From Pseudorhodobacter sp. (lineage in GTDB: Bacteria > Pseudomonadota > Alphaproteobacteria > Rhodobacterales > Rhodobacteraceae): 13,572 bases of DNA. The notes below the pieces were generated by a model. That model saw only the letters and a list, made by a program, of their open reading frames with translations. It was not told the DNA's origin and did no database searches. The DNA lies in contig JAHEDL010000294.1 in the NCBI GenBank assembly GCA_024641255.1, positions 1-13,572 on the forward strand, given 5' to 3'. Positions 1 through 5,437 of this stretch are shown here, in pieces (within the stretch, counting starts at the first letter, position 1; the number at the start of each line of letters is the position of its first letter). Both the position numbers and the translations under genes were made by a program.

Positions 1-1
1 A

Positions 2-502
2 TTAGCGGATGATCAGGCGGGTTTGCGGTTGGATGCGGTTGGCGATCCACAGCAGGTCGTGCCGGGCGAAGGCGACGCAGCCTGCGGTGGGGTAGCGTGG
101 GCGACGCCATTGGTGGATGAAGATCGCCGAGCCTTTGCCGGGAATGGCATAGGGCCAGTTCCAATCGGTGATCAGCACCAGATCATACATCGGGTCGGCG
201 CGGGTCAGGGTTTCGTGGCTGAAGCCGTGGGGCGCGCGCACTTGGGTGTTGTAGTTTTCGTCGCGCGGATCGTCCGACCACAGATCGGCGGGGCCGACCG
301 GCAGCGCCCAACCGGGCAGTTGCCGCGCCGACAATCGGCTTGGGTTGTAAAGCATACCAACGATGCGGTGGGTGCCGATTGGCGATGCGCCATCGCCTTC
401 GCGTTTGTCGGTGGTGACGCCGCCGCGGCCGATGGAACAGGGGAAGCGACGGTTCAAGAATCGCGCGCCCCAGCGGGTTGCGACGATATCCAGCGGCTTC
501 AC
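2..502 (-). CDS. L,D-transpeptidase family protein (YkuD-type catalytic domain)
   Basis: A 166-residue protein of the L,D-transpeptidase (YkuD) superfamily, whose members cross-link peptidoglycan stem peptides or attach proteins to them through a cysteine nucleophile. Seen: [11 protein letters not shown] at residues 33-43, a typical early motif of the short branch of the family, and [18 protein letters not shown] at 128-145, which supplies the catalytic His130 and Cys142. No signal peptide or membrane segment is visible, so export or an alternative role is unresolved; this is common in this branch as I know it. I chose the GTG start at 502 because it overlaps the ribA stop as GTGA, which suggests translational coupling; reading further upstream only duplicates ribA coding sequence. 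The stop TAA is at 2-4, so the gene is complete. The pairing with ribA is positional and no shared biochemistry is implied. The family call is firm; the exact substrate is unknown. Confidence 0.85.
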   Translation of the reverse strand: MKPLDIVATRWGARFLNRRFPCSIGRGGVTTDKREGDGASPIGTHRIVGMLYNPSRLSARQLPGWALPVGPADLWSDDPRDENYNTQVRAPHGFSHETLTRADPMYDLVLITDWNWPYAIPGKGSAIFIHQWRRPRYPTAGCVAFARHDLLWIANRIQPQTRLIIR

Positions 503-1584
503 AGCAGATGCCCCGATTTGGCGGCCTTGGTGGCCAGATAGGCGCGGTTTTGCGCGGTTTCGCCGACTTTCAACGGCACGCGTTCGGTGACGGTCAGACC
601 ACAAGCCTGCAGCATGTTCAGCTTTTTGGGATTGTTGGTCAGCAGCCGCACGGTTGAAAACCCCATGGTTTGCAGGATTGACGCGCCGATGCGGAAATCG
701 CGCTCATCGTCTTCAAAGCCAAGGCGATGGTTCGCCTCGACGGTGTCAAAGCCTTGATCTTGCAGCGAATAGGCGCGCATCTTGTTGGCAAGGCCAATGC
801 CACGGCCTTCTTGGTTCAGATACAGTAGCACGCCGCTGCCTTCGCTGCCCATCTGCGCCAAAGCGGCGTGCAGTTGCGGGCCGCAATCGCATTTCAGGCT
901 GCCCAAGACATCGCCGGTGAAGCAGGCCGAATGTAGGCGGGCCAGCACCGGCTTGGCGCGGTCTGGTCGGCCGATTTCGATGGCGTAGTGTTCGGCGCTG
1001 CCATCATCGGGGCGGAAGATGTGCAACCGACCGGCCTGTGCAGCGGCCATCGGCAGGCGGGCCGAGATGACCGGCGACAGCGGCGCAAGCCGGGTCAGAT
1101 CGGCGCAATCGGGTTGCGCCAGCACGGTCAGCGCGTGTTCGGCGGCCAAGGCGGGGCCGTTGGCAATGCTGACCATCAGCACGGCAGGCAGCAATTGCGC
1201 CGATTTTGCCAGCGCAAGGGCGGTGCGCTGCAGATCGGCGGGGCCGTCGCGGCGGCTGGCCAGCGGGCCTTTCATTGGCACATTCAGATCGTCGGCCGGA
1301 TCTGCAACGGCGACCAGCCAGCGCAGATCAGCCTCGTCCGGCACCGACAGGCGGGCAACATCGCCATCATAGGCACGGGCTTTCAGCGTTTCGGCGCGGC
1401 GCGCGGTGAGCACCAGTTCGGGATCGCCAAGCGCGCGAAAGGCGGCAAGGCGGCCGTCTGACAGTTCTTCTATCGCGGCACAAAGCATGGCCTGACCGCT
1501 GCCCAAAAGCACAATCGGCAGGCCAAGCCGCAGATCGGCGCGGGCGCGGGCAAGTTTTTCGGGTGTGGTCGGGTGCAGGCTCAT
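499..1584 (-). CDS. ribA: GTP cyclohydrolase II with N-terminal extension
   Basis: Converts GTP to 2,5-diamino-6-ribosylamino-4(3H)-pyrimidinone 5'-phosphate, formate and pyrophosphate, the first step of riboflavin synthesis, in the cytosol. The C-terminal part (about residues 170-361) carries the family signature: zinc cysteines C221, C232 and C234 in [16 protein letters not shown], the NQEGRGIGL active-site segment from 257, and LLTNNPKKL from 314. At 361 residues it is much longer than the roughly 200-residue E. coli RibA. Residues 1 to about 165 form an extra domain with no obvious catalytic motif. It may be a degenerate RibB-like (DHBP synthase) domain, since it lacks the acidic RE-E-GD loop I would expect in active RibB. 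The ATG at 1584 is preceded by AAGGGG at good spacing. A longer frame reaching 2514 runs antisense through the response regulator and is rejected. The stop overlaps the next gene's GTG start. Confidence 0.93.
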   Translation of the reverse strand: MSLHPTTPEKLARARADLRLGLPIVLLGSGQAMLCAAIEELSDGRLAAFRALGDPELVLTARRAETLKARAYDGDVARLSVPDEADLRWLVAVADPADDLNVPMKGPLASRRDGPADLQRTALALAKSAQLLPAVLMVSIANGPALAAEHALTVLAQPDCADLTRLAPLSPVISARLPMAAAQAGRLHIFRPDDGSAEHYAIEIGRPDRAKPVLARLHSACFTGDVLGSLKCDCGPQLHAALAQMGSEGSGVLLYLNQEGRGIGLANKMRAYSLQDQGFDTVEANHRLGFEDDERDFRIGASILQTMGFSTVRLLTNNPKKLNMLQACGLTVTERVPLKVGETAQNRAYLATKAAKSGHLL

Positions 1585-1734
1585 GCCCCTTACATAGGCC
1601 AGCGGTGACAGGATTGAAACATTTGCGCGCAAGGCGACACGACCGCGTGAGCAAATTGTAGCATATCTTGTCGAAAAGATGAGGCGGGCGCATGTGTTGC
1701 GACAAGGGCGTGTGGCCCGGTATGGAGGCCTGAA
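1585..1734. promoter_or_regulatory. Divergent control region between ribA and cenR
   Basis: These 150 bp separate two divergent genes and must hold the promoters or leaders of both. Seen: a perfect palindrome TTGCGCGCAA at 1623-1632, and an inverted repeat CTTGTCG (1667-1673) / CGACAAG (1700-1706) separated by 26 bp. A good ribosome-binding site, GGAGG at 1724-1728, lies 6 bp before the response regulator ATG. I see no convincing -35/-10 pair. That the dyads are operators is a guess from their position. Confidence 0.4.
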
Positions 1735-2421
1735 ATGGCAACGCTGCGGAAAATCTTGCTGGTTGATGACGATGACGATCTGCGTGAGGCGCTGAGCGAG
1801 CAGCTGGTGATGACCGAAGATTTCGACGTGTTCGAGGCCCGCACCGGTGCCGAGGGCATGGAGAAATCGAAGCTGGGGCTTTATGATCTGGTGATCCTTG
1901 ATGTGGGCCTGCCCGATACCGATGGCCGCGAGCTGTGCCGCCGGATGCGCAAATCGGGGGTGAAATGCCCTATCATGATGTTGACCGGCCATGACACCGA
2001 CAGCGATACCATTCTTGGGCTTGATTCGGGCGCGAATGATTATGTGACCAAGCCGTTCAAGTTTCCGGTGCTTTTGGCGCGGATCAGGGCTCAGCTGCGC
2101 ACGCATGAACAATCGGAAGACGCGGTGTTCCAGATGGGGCCGTATACCTTCAAACCGGCGCAAAAGCTGTTGGTCGATGCCAAGGACAAGAAGGTGCGGT
2201 TGACCGAGAAGGAAACCAACATCTTGAAGTTCCTGTATCGGGCGCAACAAGGTGTGGTGGCGCGCGATGTGCTGCTGCATGAGGTCTGGGGCTATAATGC
2301 CGGTGTGACGACGCACACGCTGGAAACCCACATCTATCGGTTGCGCCAAAAGATCGAATCCGATCCGGCGAATGCGCGGCTGCTGGTGACCGAAAGCGGC
2401 GGATATAAATTGGTCGCGTAG
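1735..2421 (+). CDS. cenR: OmpR-family response regulator, probable CenR
   Basis: A two-component DNA-binding response regulator of 228 residues. The receiver domain (about 1-122) has the acidic cluster D11-D13, the phospho-acceptor D56 in [10 protein letters not shown]84 and K106 in YVTKPF. The winged-helix effector domain (about 132-228) has a recognition helix around [16 protein letters not shown] (193-208) and ends in the usual GGYKL strand. The strings [25 protein letters not shown] and [27 protein letters not shown] match my memory of CenR, an essential regulator of envelope and cell-division genes in Caulobacter and Rhodobacter. The family is certain; the cenR name is by recollection. 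No histidine kinase (CenK) is nearby, and CenK/CenR are known to be encoded apart. It has its own GGAGG ribosome-binding site. The 3' side leads into the tandem candidate small RNAs, and no strong terminator lies between its stop and the first of them, so read-through is possible. Confidence 0.9.
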   Translation: MATLRKILLVDDDDDLREALSEQLVMTEDFDVFEARTGAEGMEKSKLGLYDLVILDVGLPDTDGRELCRRMRKSGVKCPIMMLTGHDTDSDTILGLDSGANDYVTKPFKFPVLLARIRAQLRTHEQSEDAVFQMGPYTFKPAQKLLVDAKDKKVRLTEKETNILKFLYRAQQGVVARDVLLHEVWGYNAGVTTHTLETHIYRLRQKIESDPANARLLVTESGGYKLVA

Positions 2422-2534
2422 GACGGATTTAACCAAATCTTGTCGGTTGTGGGTCTTATTATAGTCGGATTCAGTGACTATGTAGGCCTTAAGGCAAGAT
2501 TGACGCCTTACCAAGTTCCCCTTGCCGTGTCGGG

Positions 2535-2592
2535 GTTATGACATGGCACCTCCCTGTTGGACCTGGCCGGGCTTTATGCCCGGCCTTTTTTT
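2535..2592 (+). ncRNA. Candidate small RNA 1 with anti-Shine-Dalgarno-like motif
   Basis: A short transcript candidate that ends in a strong intrinsic terminator. It contains ACCTCCCTGTTGGACCT at 2548-2564, repeated exactly 169 bp downstream in a second unit with its own terminator. ACCUCC equals the anti-SD core of the 16S rRNA 3' end, so the RNA could pair with purine-rich ribosome-binding sites. The motif can sit in a loop closed by a weak, bulged stem (2542-2546 with 2562-2565). The 5' end is not fixed by the sequence; no clear promoter is seen, and it could be processed from the cenR 3' UTR. The architecture (C/U-rich loop hairpin plus terminator, tandem copies) recalls the CcsR RNAs of Rhodobacter sphaeroides, but the motif itself is different. 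The boundaries are approximate. Confidence 0.5.
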
Positions 2593-2733
2593 CGACCCGT
2601 GGGCCGAAGCCGAAATGCGGCAGGTGCAATCTTGGGTTGTGGCGAAAAAGCCATGCCTGTAACGAATTTGCGTCGAGGTGCCGCAAGCGGGCCATTTGGT
2701 GGTAATGTAAGACAATACCTCCCTGTTGGACCT
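2548..2733 (+). repeat. 17-bp direct repeat shared by the two small-RNA units
   Basis: ACCTCCCTGTTGGACCT occurs exactly at 2548-2564 and at 2717-2733 in the same orientation, 169 bp apart. The identity does not extend into the flanks or the terminator stems, so this is a conserved functional block and not a recent long duplication. The segment between the copies (2593 to about 2701) holds no credible gene. Confidence 0.95.
2565..2592 (+). terminator. Rho-independent terminator of small RNA 1 (and possibly cenR)
   Basis: A perfect 8-bp stem GGCCGGGC (2565-2572) / GCCCGGCC (2578-2585) with loop TTTAT, followed directly by seven T residues (2586-2592). It lies 8 to 9 bp downstream of the C/U-rich core of the candidate small RNA. 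Confidence 0.88.
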
Positions 2734-2765
2734 TACGCCCGGCCGAATGGCTGGGCGACTTTTTT
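2702..2765 (+). ncRNA. Candidate small RNA 2 with anti-Shine-Dalgarno-like motif
   Basis: The second unit of the tandem pair. The same 17-mer, ACCTCCCTGTTGGACCT, lies at 2717-2733. Here a 5-bp stem GTAAG (2707-2711) / CTTAC (2732-2736) closes a 20-nt loop that displays the whole ACCUCCCUGUUGG stretch, followed immediately by the terminator hairpin. Conservation of the 17-mer while the flanks differ suggests selection on the motif itself. TTTGCG (2667-2672) and CCATTT (2692-2697) upstream could be a degenerate promoter, possibly heat-shock-sigma-like, but the match is weak. The 5' end is approximate. A frame running through this segment into the downstream gene is not credible, because it would have to cross two terminators. 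Confidence 0.52.
2736..2765 (+). terminator. Rho-independent terminator of small RNA 2
   Basis: Stem CGCCCGGCC (2736-2744) / GGCTGGGCG (2749-2757) with loop GAAT and one G-U pair, then AC and six T residues (2760-2765). The stem differs in sequence from that of the first unit but occupies the same position relative to the shared 17-mer. Confidence 0.82.
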
Positions 2766-2916
2766 AAAATGCGCCAGATTGCGCGGGGTCTGGGTGGCGG
2801 CTTTTTCAAAACATGTCGCTAATTGGCTTGCGATCTGGCGGGGCCGCAGGCAAGCCGTGGCAGCGCAGGTGTTTGCGCAGGACCGGCCTTTGGGCCAATT
2901 CCATTTGGAGATTTGC

Positions 2917-3240
2917 ATGACGTTCAAAACCCTTGCCGCCGCTGCCGTGATCTGCGCCGCCGTGGCCGCCCCGGCTTTGGCCGAAGATCTGACCTTTACC
3001 TTGATCAACAATAGCTCGGTCAATTTGAACGAGCTTTATGTGTCGGCACACGAAGCCGACACTTGGGGCGATGATATTCTGGGCACCGACGTGTTGGCGG
3101 CAGGCGAACAGGGCACCGTGACCATCGCGGATGGCGCCAGCGTTTGCGATTACGACCTGCGCTTTGTGGCCGAAGGTGGTGGCGAACTGACTGGCACGCA
3201 GAACCTGTGCGAGTTGGAAACCTTCACGCTGCACGACTGA
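2917..3240 (+). CDS. Small secreted two-cysteine protein of unknown function
   Basis: A 107-residue protein with a clear Sec signal peptide: MTFK, then an Ala/Val-rich hydrophobic stretch, ending PALA before a likely cut after residue 22. The mature part, about 85 residues, begins EDLTFTLINNSS and includes LYVSAHEADTWGDDILGTDVLAAGEQ (41-66) and two cysteines (C77, C98) that could form a disulfide in the periplasm. The pattern N-S-x-x-L-N-E-L-Y-V-S, W-G-x-D-I-L-G and C-x-Y-D-L-R is one I recognise from alphaproteobacterial small exported proteins. These are sometimes mislabelled argininosuccinate lyase; no true function is known to me. The ATG at 2917 has GGAG (2907-2910) at 6-bp spacing and places the signal peptide at the N-terminus, so longer frames are rejected. 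The gene stands alone between the small-RNA terminator and a strong hairpin. Confidence 0.85.
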   Translation: MTFKTLAAAAVICAAVAAPALAEDLTFTLINNSSVNLNELYVSAHEADTWGDDILGTDVLAAGEQGTVTIADGASVCDYDLRFVAEGGGELTGTQNLCELETFTLHD

Positions 3241-3265
3241 TTTGCACGAGGGTGTAAGACGAATG

Positions 3266-3289
3266 ACGGCAGAGCTTTTGCTCTGCCGT
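3266..3289 (+). terminator. Hairpin terminator after the small secreted protein gene
   Basis: A perfect 10-bp stem ACGGCAGAGC (3266-3275) / GCTCTGCCGT (3280-3289) with a TTTT loop, 25 bp after the stop codon. The following T tract is broken (TTGCATTTG), so it may be an imperfect intrinsic terminator or an mRNA 3' stabilising hairpin. Confidence 0.65.
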
Positions 3290-3339
3290 TTGCATTTGCA
3301 GGCGCAAGACGGCTTTCAGCCTTGGCATTGGCCGTGTGA

Positions 3340-3384
3340 GCAAGGGTGTTTCCCTTGCCGCATTTACGCAACTTACGGCAAGGG
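3340..3384. other. Three-segment region with mutually exclusive hairpins
   Basis: GCAAGGG (3340-3346) can pair with CCCTTGC (3352-3358), and the overlapping CCTTGCCG (3353-3360) can instead pair with CGGCAAGG (3376-3383). Both stems are perfect. The region lies between two 3' ends (the secreted protein gene on plus and the small peptide gene on minus), so it most likely serves transcript termination or 3'-end stability on one or both strands. There is no T tract after either stem. Confidence 0.4.
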
Positions 3385-3391
3385 GCGCGGC

Positions 3392-3565
3392 TTAGACGCC
3401 GGCGCTTGTGTTAATGAACTGGCCGTCGGAAAAAGGTCCTTCGCCGCCTTCGGTGCTTTGCGCAAAAATCTTGGAGAGGGTGGGCGCCACATAGGCGGGC
3501 CAAAGTTCTGGCATTTCCGTTGGAATTGGTTCCGGCGTTGGCGAGTTCATATCGGTATCGGACAT
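3392..3565 (-). CDS. 57-residue peptide, possible RiPP (lasso-like) precursor
   Basis: An unrecognised small protein. The ATG at 3565 is preceded by AAGGAA at 6-bp spacing; a longer frame from a TTG at 3652 lacks such support. The N-terminal 22 residues are polar and proline-rich (SPTPEPIPTEMPE). Residues 25-30 read YVAPTL, fitting the YxxPxL leader motif recognised by RiPP recognition elements. A threonine (T38) then stands two residues before G40, which opens GGEGPFSDGQFINTSAGV. Gly1 with Asp at position 8 of that segment is the arrangement used for the macrolactam ring of lasso peptides, and T at -2 of the leader is the usual rule. Against this: the Y-to-T distance is two residues shorter than the classical motif, alphaproteobacterial lasso leaders often lack YxxP, and no protease or cyclase gene is in this window. 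It could equally be an ordinary small conserved protein. Confidence 0.6.
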   Translation of the reverse strand: MSDTDMNSPTPEPIPTEMPELWPAYVAPTLSKIFAQSTEGGEGPFSDGQFINTSAGV

Positions 3566-3624
3566 GGGCGATTCCTTATTAAATAATTGAACACAGTGCC
3601 GCAGGCTTTGATGAATGTCTTTCA

Positions 3625-3652
3625 AGGCTACACCCTGACGGGGCCACGTCAA
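3625..3652 (-). promoter_or_regulatory. Possible promoter of the 57-residue peptide gene
   Basis: On the minus strand TTGACG (3652-3647) is followed after 16 bp by TAGCCT (3630-3625), about 60 bp upstream of the start codon. The -35 is good and the -10 is poor. The rest of 3566-3817, between this gene and xthA, shows no coding feature and must also contain the divergent xthA promoter, which I could not pinpoint. Confidence 0.3.
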
Positions 3653-3817
3653 TCATGCAAAACAGTGTTTCATCATGATTGCTGTCGACGATGTTCCTGC
3701 GCAAAGCTTGCGCCATGACACTTGCGGCGCGGCGTGGATTCGTTTGCGGTGTTCAGTTTCGAAGAGTAGGTAGGGATGCCAACGGCCCGCCGCCACTTTG
3801 CGCAAAGGTATGCTCAC

Positions 3818-4600
3818 ATGAAAATCTGCACTTGGAACATCAACTCGGTCCGCCTGCGTGAAGGTCTGGTGGCGAAGCTTATGGCGGAAGAACAGCCCGA
3901 TGTGCTGTGCCTGCAGGAATGCAAAAGCCCGGTTGATAAAATTCCCTTGGAGCAGTTTCAGGCGCTTGGCTATCGCTACATGGTGGCGCGCGGGCAGAAG
4001 GGTTATAACGGCGTGGCGATTTTGTCGAAGCTGCCGATCACTGATGCGGGCGACAAAGATTTTGCCAGCCTTGGCCATGCCCGCCATGTGGCGGCGCGGC
4101 TGGAAAACGGGGTGACGATTCACAACTGCTATGTGCCAGCGGGGGGCGATATTCCTGACCGGACGCAGAACGATAAATTCGGCCAGAAACTGGATTTCCT
4201 GACCGAGATGCGCGATTGGTTTCATGGCGAAAAGCCCAGCAAGGCGATCTTGGTGGGCGATCTGAACATCGCGCCGCGCGAGGATGATGTTTGGGATCAC
4301 AAGGCGTTGCTGAAGATCGTCAGCCACACGCCGATCGAGGTCGAGCATTTCGGCGCGGTGATGGAGGCGGGTGGTTGGGCCGATGTGACCCGCGCCGATA
4401 TTCCGGCGGGCAAGCTTTACAGTTGGTGGAGCTATCGTGCCGCCGATTGGGATGCGGCCGACAAAGGCCGGCGATTGGATCATATTTGGGCGACCGGCGA
4501 TATTGCGGCTGCGGCACATGACAGCCGGATTTTGCGGGCCGTGCGGGGATGGGAGCAACCCAGCGACCACGCGCCAGTGTTTGCGACGTTTGATCTGTAA
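3818..4600 (+). CDS. xthA: Exodeoxyribonuclease III (AP endonuclease, ExoIII family)
   Basis: A 260-residue DNA-repair nuclease that cuts at abasic sites and removes 3'-blocking groups in base excision repair. All catalytic positions of the ExoIII family line up with the E. coli enzyme: N7 (TWNINS), E34 (QECK), Y105, D148 and N150 (GDLNIAP), D221 (RRLDHIW), and D250-H251 (SDHAP). The length is normal for the family. The ATG at 3818 is preceded by AAAGG (3804-3808) and starts the protein at MKICTWNINS, the family's usual N-terminus; an upstream in-frame ATG at 3776 would add an atypical basic leader. The gene ends 9 bp before the end of the convergent glycosyltransferase gene, with no room for a separate terminator. 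Confidence 0.96.
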   Translation: MKICTWNINSVRLREGLVAKLMAEEQPDVLCLQECKSPVDKIPLEQFQALGYRYMVARGQKGYNGVAILSKLPITDAGDKDFASLGHARHVAARLENGVTIHNCYVPAGGDIPDRTQNDKFGQKLDFLTEMRDWFHGEKPSKAILVGDLNIAPREDDVWDHKALLKIVSHTPIEVEHFGAVMEAGGWADVTRADIPAGKLYSWWSYRAADWDAADKGRRLDHIWATGDIAAAAHDSRILRAVRGWEQPSDHAPVFATFDL

Positions 4601-4609
4601 TGGCGCGGT

Positions 4610-5437
4610 TTAGCGGCCGCGCGTCCAGTCGCGGCCTTTGCGCAGGCGCACGGCTAGCGAAACTGCCGCATAGCTGGCAAAACCTAGCGGGTCGCGGGCG
4701 ATTAGTGCCAACAGATGCGGGGGCGTAAGGGGTGCCCTTGCCTCGCGCGCCAGCAGGCCGGGGAAAAGCCGGTTTATTTCGCGAACGCCTGCATCTTGAC
4801 GGCGGCGCACGCGGGTCAGCGCCGCGAAGCCTTCGATCATTGGCCACAGATAGGTTTGCGGCAGTTGCACGCGCTGCGTTGGTTGGAATTGCAGGCGCAC
4901 GAAAGTGTCATCGGAAATGATGGCGGGAAATTCCGCCCATTGCGCGCGGCCCTTGGCGTTCACGGCAAACAGGCCGTAGCCCGGCGCGTTGGATTGCGCG
5001 AAAGGCAGGCTTTGCCAGAAGCGGGCATAGGCACGGGTCACGGCGGATTTTGCGCGCGGAATACGGGCGGTGCCGGTGACATAAAGCGGACGATCAGCGG
5101 CCAACCCGGCAATAAGGGCGGCGATCAGATCGGGCGATACCTGCACATCGGCATCCAGATAGGCGCGGTTTTCGGCCCGCGCCATGCTGTCGCCGTGGTT
5201 TAGCGCGTTTGGTTTGCCGCCCTGCGGCAGATCCAGCACGATCAGCGTCCAGCCCGCAGCACTGGCCGCTTGAGTGAAGCTGCGCGCGACATCGGCGGTG
5301 GCGTCGCGGCAGCCGTTGGCAACGACGATGGCTTCGGCGTTTTGCGGGCCGGAGGCAAAAAGTGCGGTCAGGCAGGTACCGATATAGTCGGCTTCGTTCG
5401 ATGCCGGGATGATGACGCTCAGCGCGGGGGTCAGCAT
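4610..5437 (-). CDS. Family 2 glycosyltransferase
   Basis: A 275-residue GT-A-fold glycosyltransferase that transfers a sugar from a nucleotide-sugar donor. Seen: LSVIIPASNEADYIGTCL (residues 6-23), the nucleotide-binding start; VVANGCRDAT (38-47); KPNALNHG (75-82); the metal-binding D-A-D at 95-97 in YLDADV; and SDD at 175-177, where the catalytic acidic pair is expected. Only a moderately hydrophobic C-terminal stretch (about 249-263) is seen, so it is probably soluble or membrane-peripheral and not a processive synthase. The ATG at 5437 overlaps the last 7 bp of the upstream 829-residue gene, which argues for co-translation; a start at 5467 would overlap more and lacks support. The acceptor is unknown. 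Pairing with an esterase/glycosidase fusion suggests a surface glycan or exopolysaccharide. Confidence 0.88.
   Translation of the reverse strand: MLTPALSVIIPASNEADYIGTCLTALFASGPQNAEAIVVANGCRDATADVARSFTQAASAAGWTLIVLDLPQGGKPNALNHGDSMARAENRAYLDADVQVSPDLIAALIAGLAADRPLYVTGTARIPRAKSAVTRAYARFWQSLPFAQSNAPGYGLFAVNAKGRAQWAEFPAIISDDTFVRLQFQPTQRVQLPQTYLWPMIEGFAALTRVRRRQDAGVREINRLFPGLLAREARAPLTPPHLLALIARDPLGFASYAAVSLAVRLRKGRDWTRGR
4615..4639 (+). terminator. Possible xthA terminator inside the convergent gene's 3' end
   Basis: GGCCGCG (4615-4621) and CGCGGCC (4630-4636) form a 7-bp GC stem with an 8-nt loop, followed by only TTTG. It lies 14 bp after the xthA stop and within the last codons of the glycosyltransferase gene on the other strand. 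The weak T tract keeps confidence low. Confidence 0.35.

Noticed and set aside
2490..2510. Stem TAAGGC / GCCTTA after cenR as a terminator
   Set aside because: Only 6 bp with a 9-nt loop and no T tract; the real end signal is more likely the hairpin at 2565-2592.
1585..2514. Upstream extension of the ribA reading frame to a 671-residue protein
   Set aside because: It runs antisense through the clearly real response-regulator gene, and the internal ATG at 1584 has a good ribosome-binding site and starts a plausible RibA.
2548..2733. The 17-bp repeats as ends of an insertion sequence or a CRISPR-like array
   Set aside because: Direct not inverted, only two copies, no transposase between them, and each is tied to its own terminator.
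2825..2856. Inverted repeat GGCTTGC / GCAAGCC as a third small RNA or operator
   Set aside because: Long 18-nt loop, no T tract and no copy of the shared 17-mer; chance occurrence is plausible.
2557..2916. A 227-residue reading frame starting upstream of the small secreted protein
   Set aside because: It would cross two intrinsic terminators and bury the signal peptide; the ATG at 2917 with GGAG gives a proper exported protein.
3566..3652. Longer 86-residue form of the small peptide gene from a TTG
   Set aside because: The upstream part covers the likely promoter and lacks a ribosome-binding site; the ATG at 3565 has AAGGAA at 6 bp.
3653..4570. Minus-strand frame of 305 residues opposite xthA
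   Set aside because: Opposite a gene with all ExoIII catalytic residues; basic, His-rich shadow composition.
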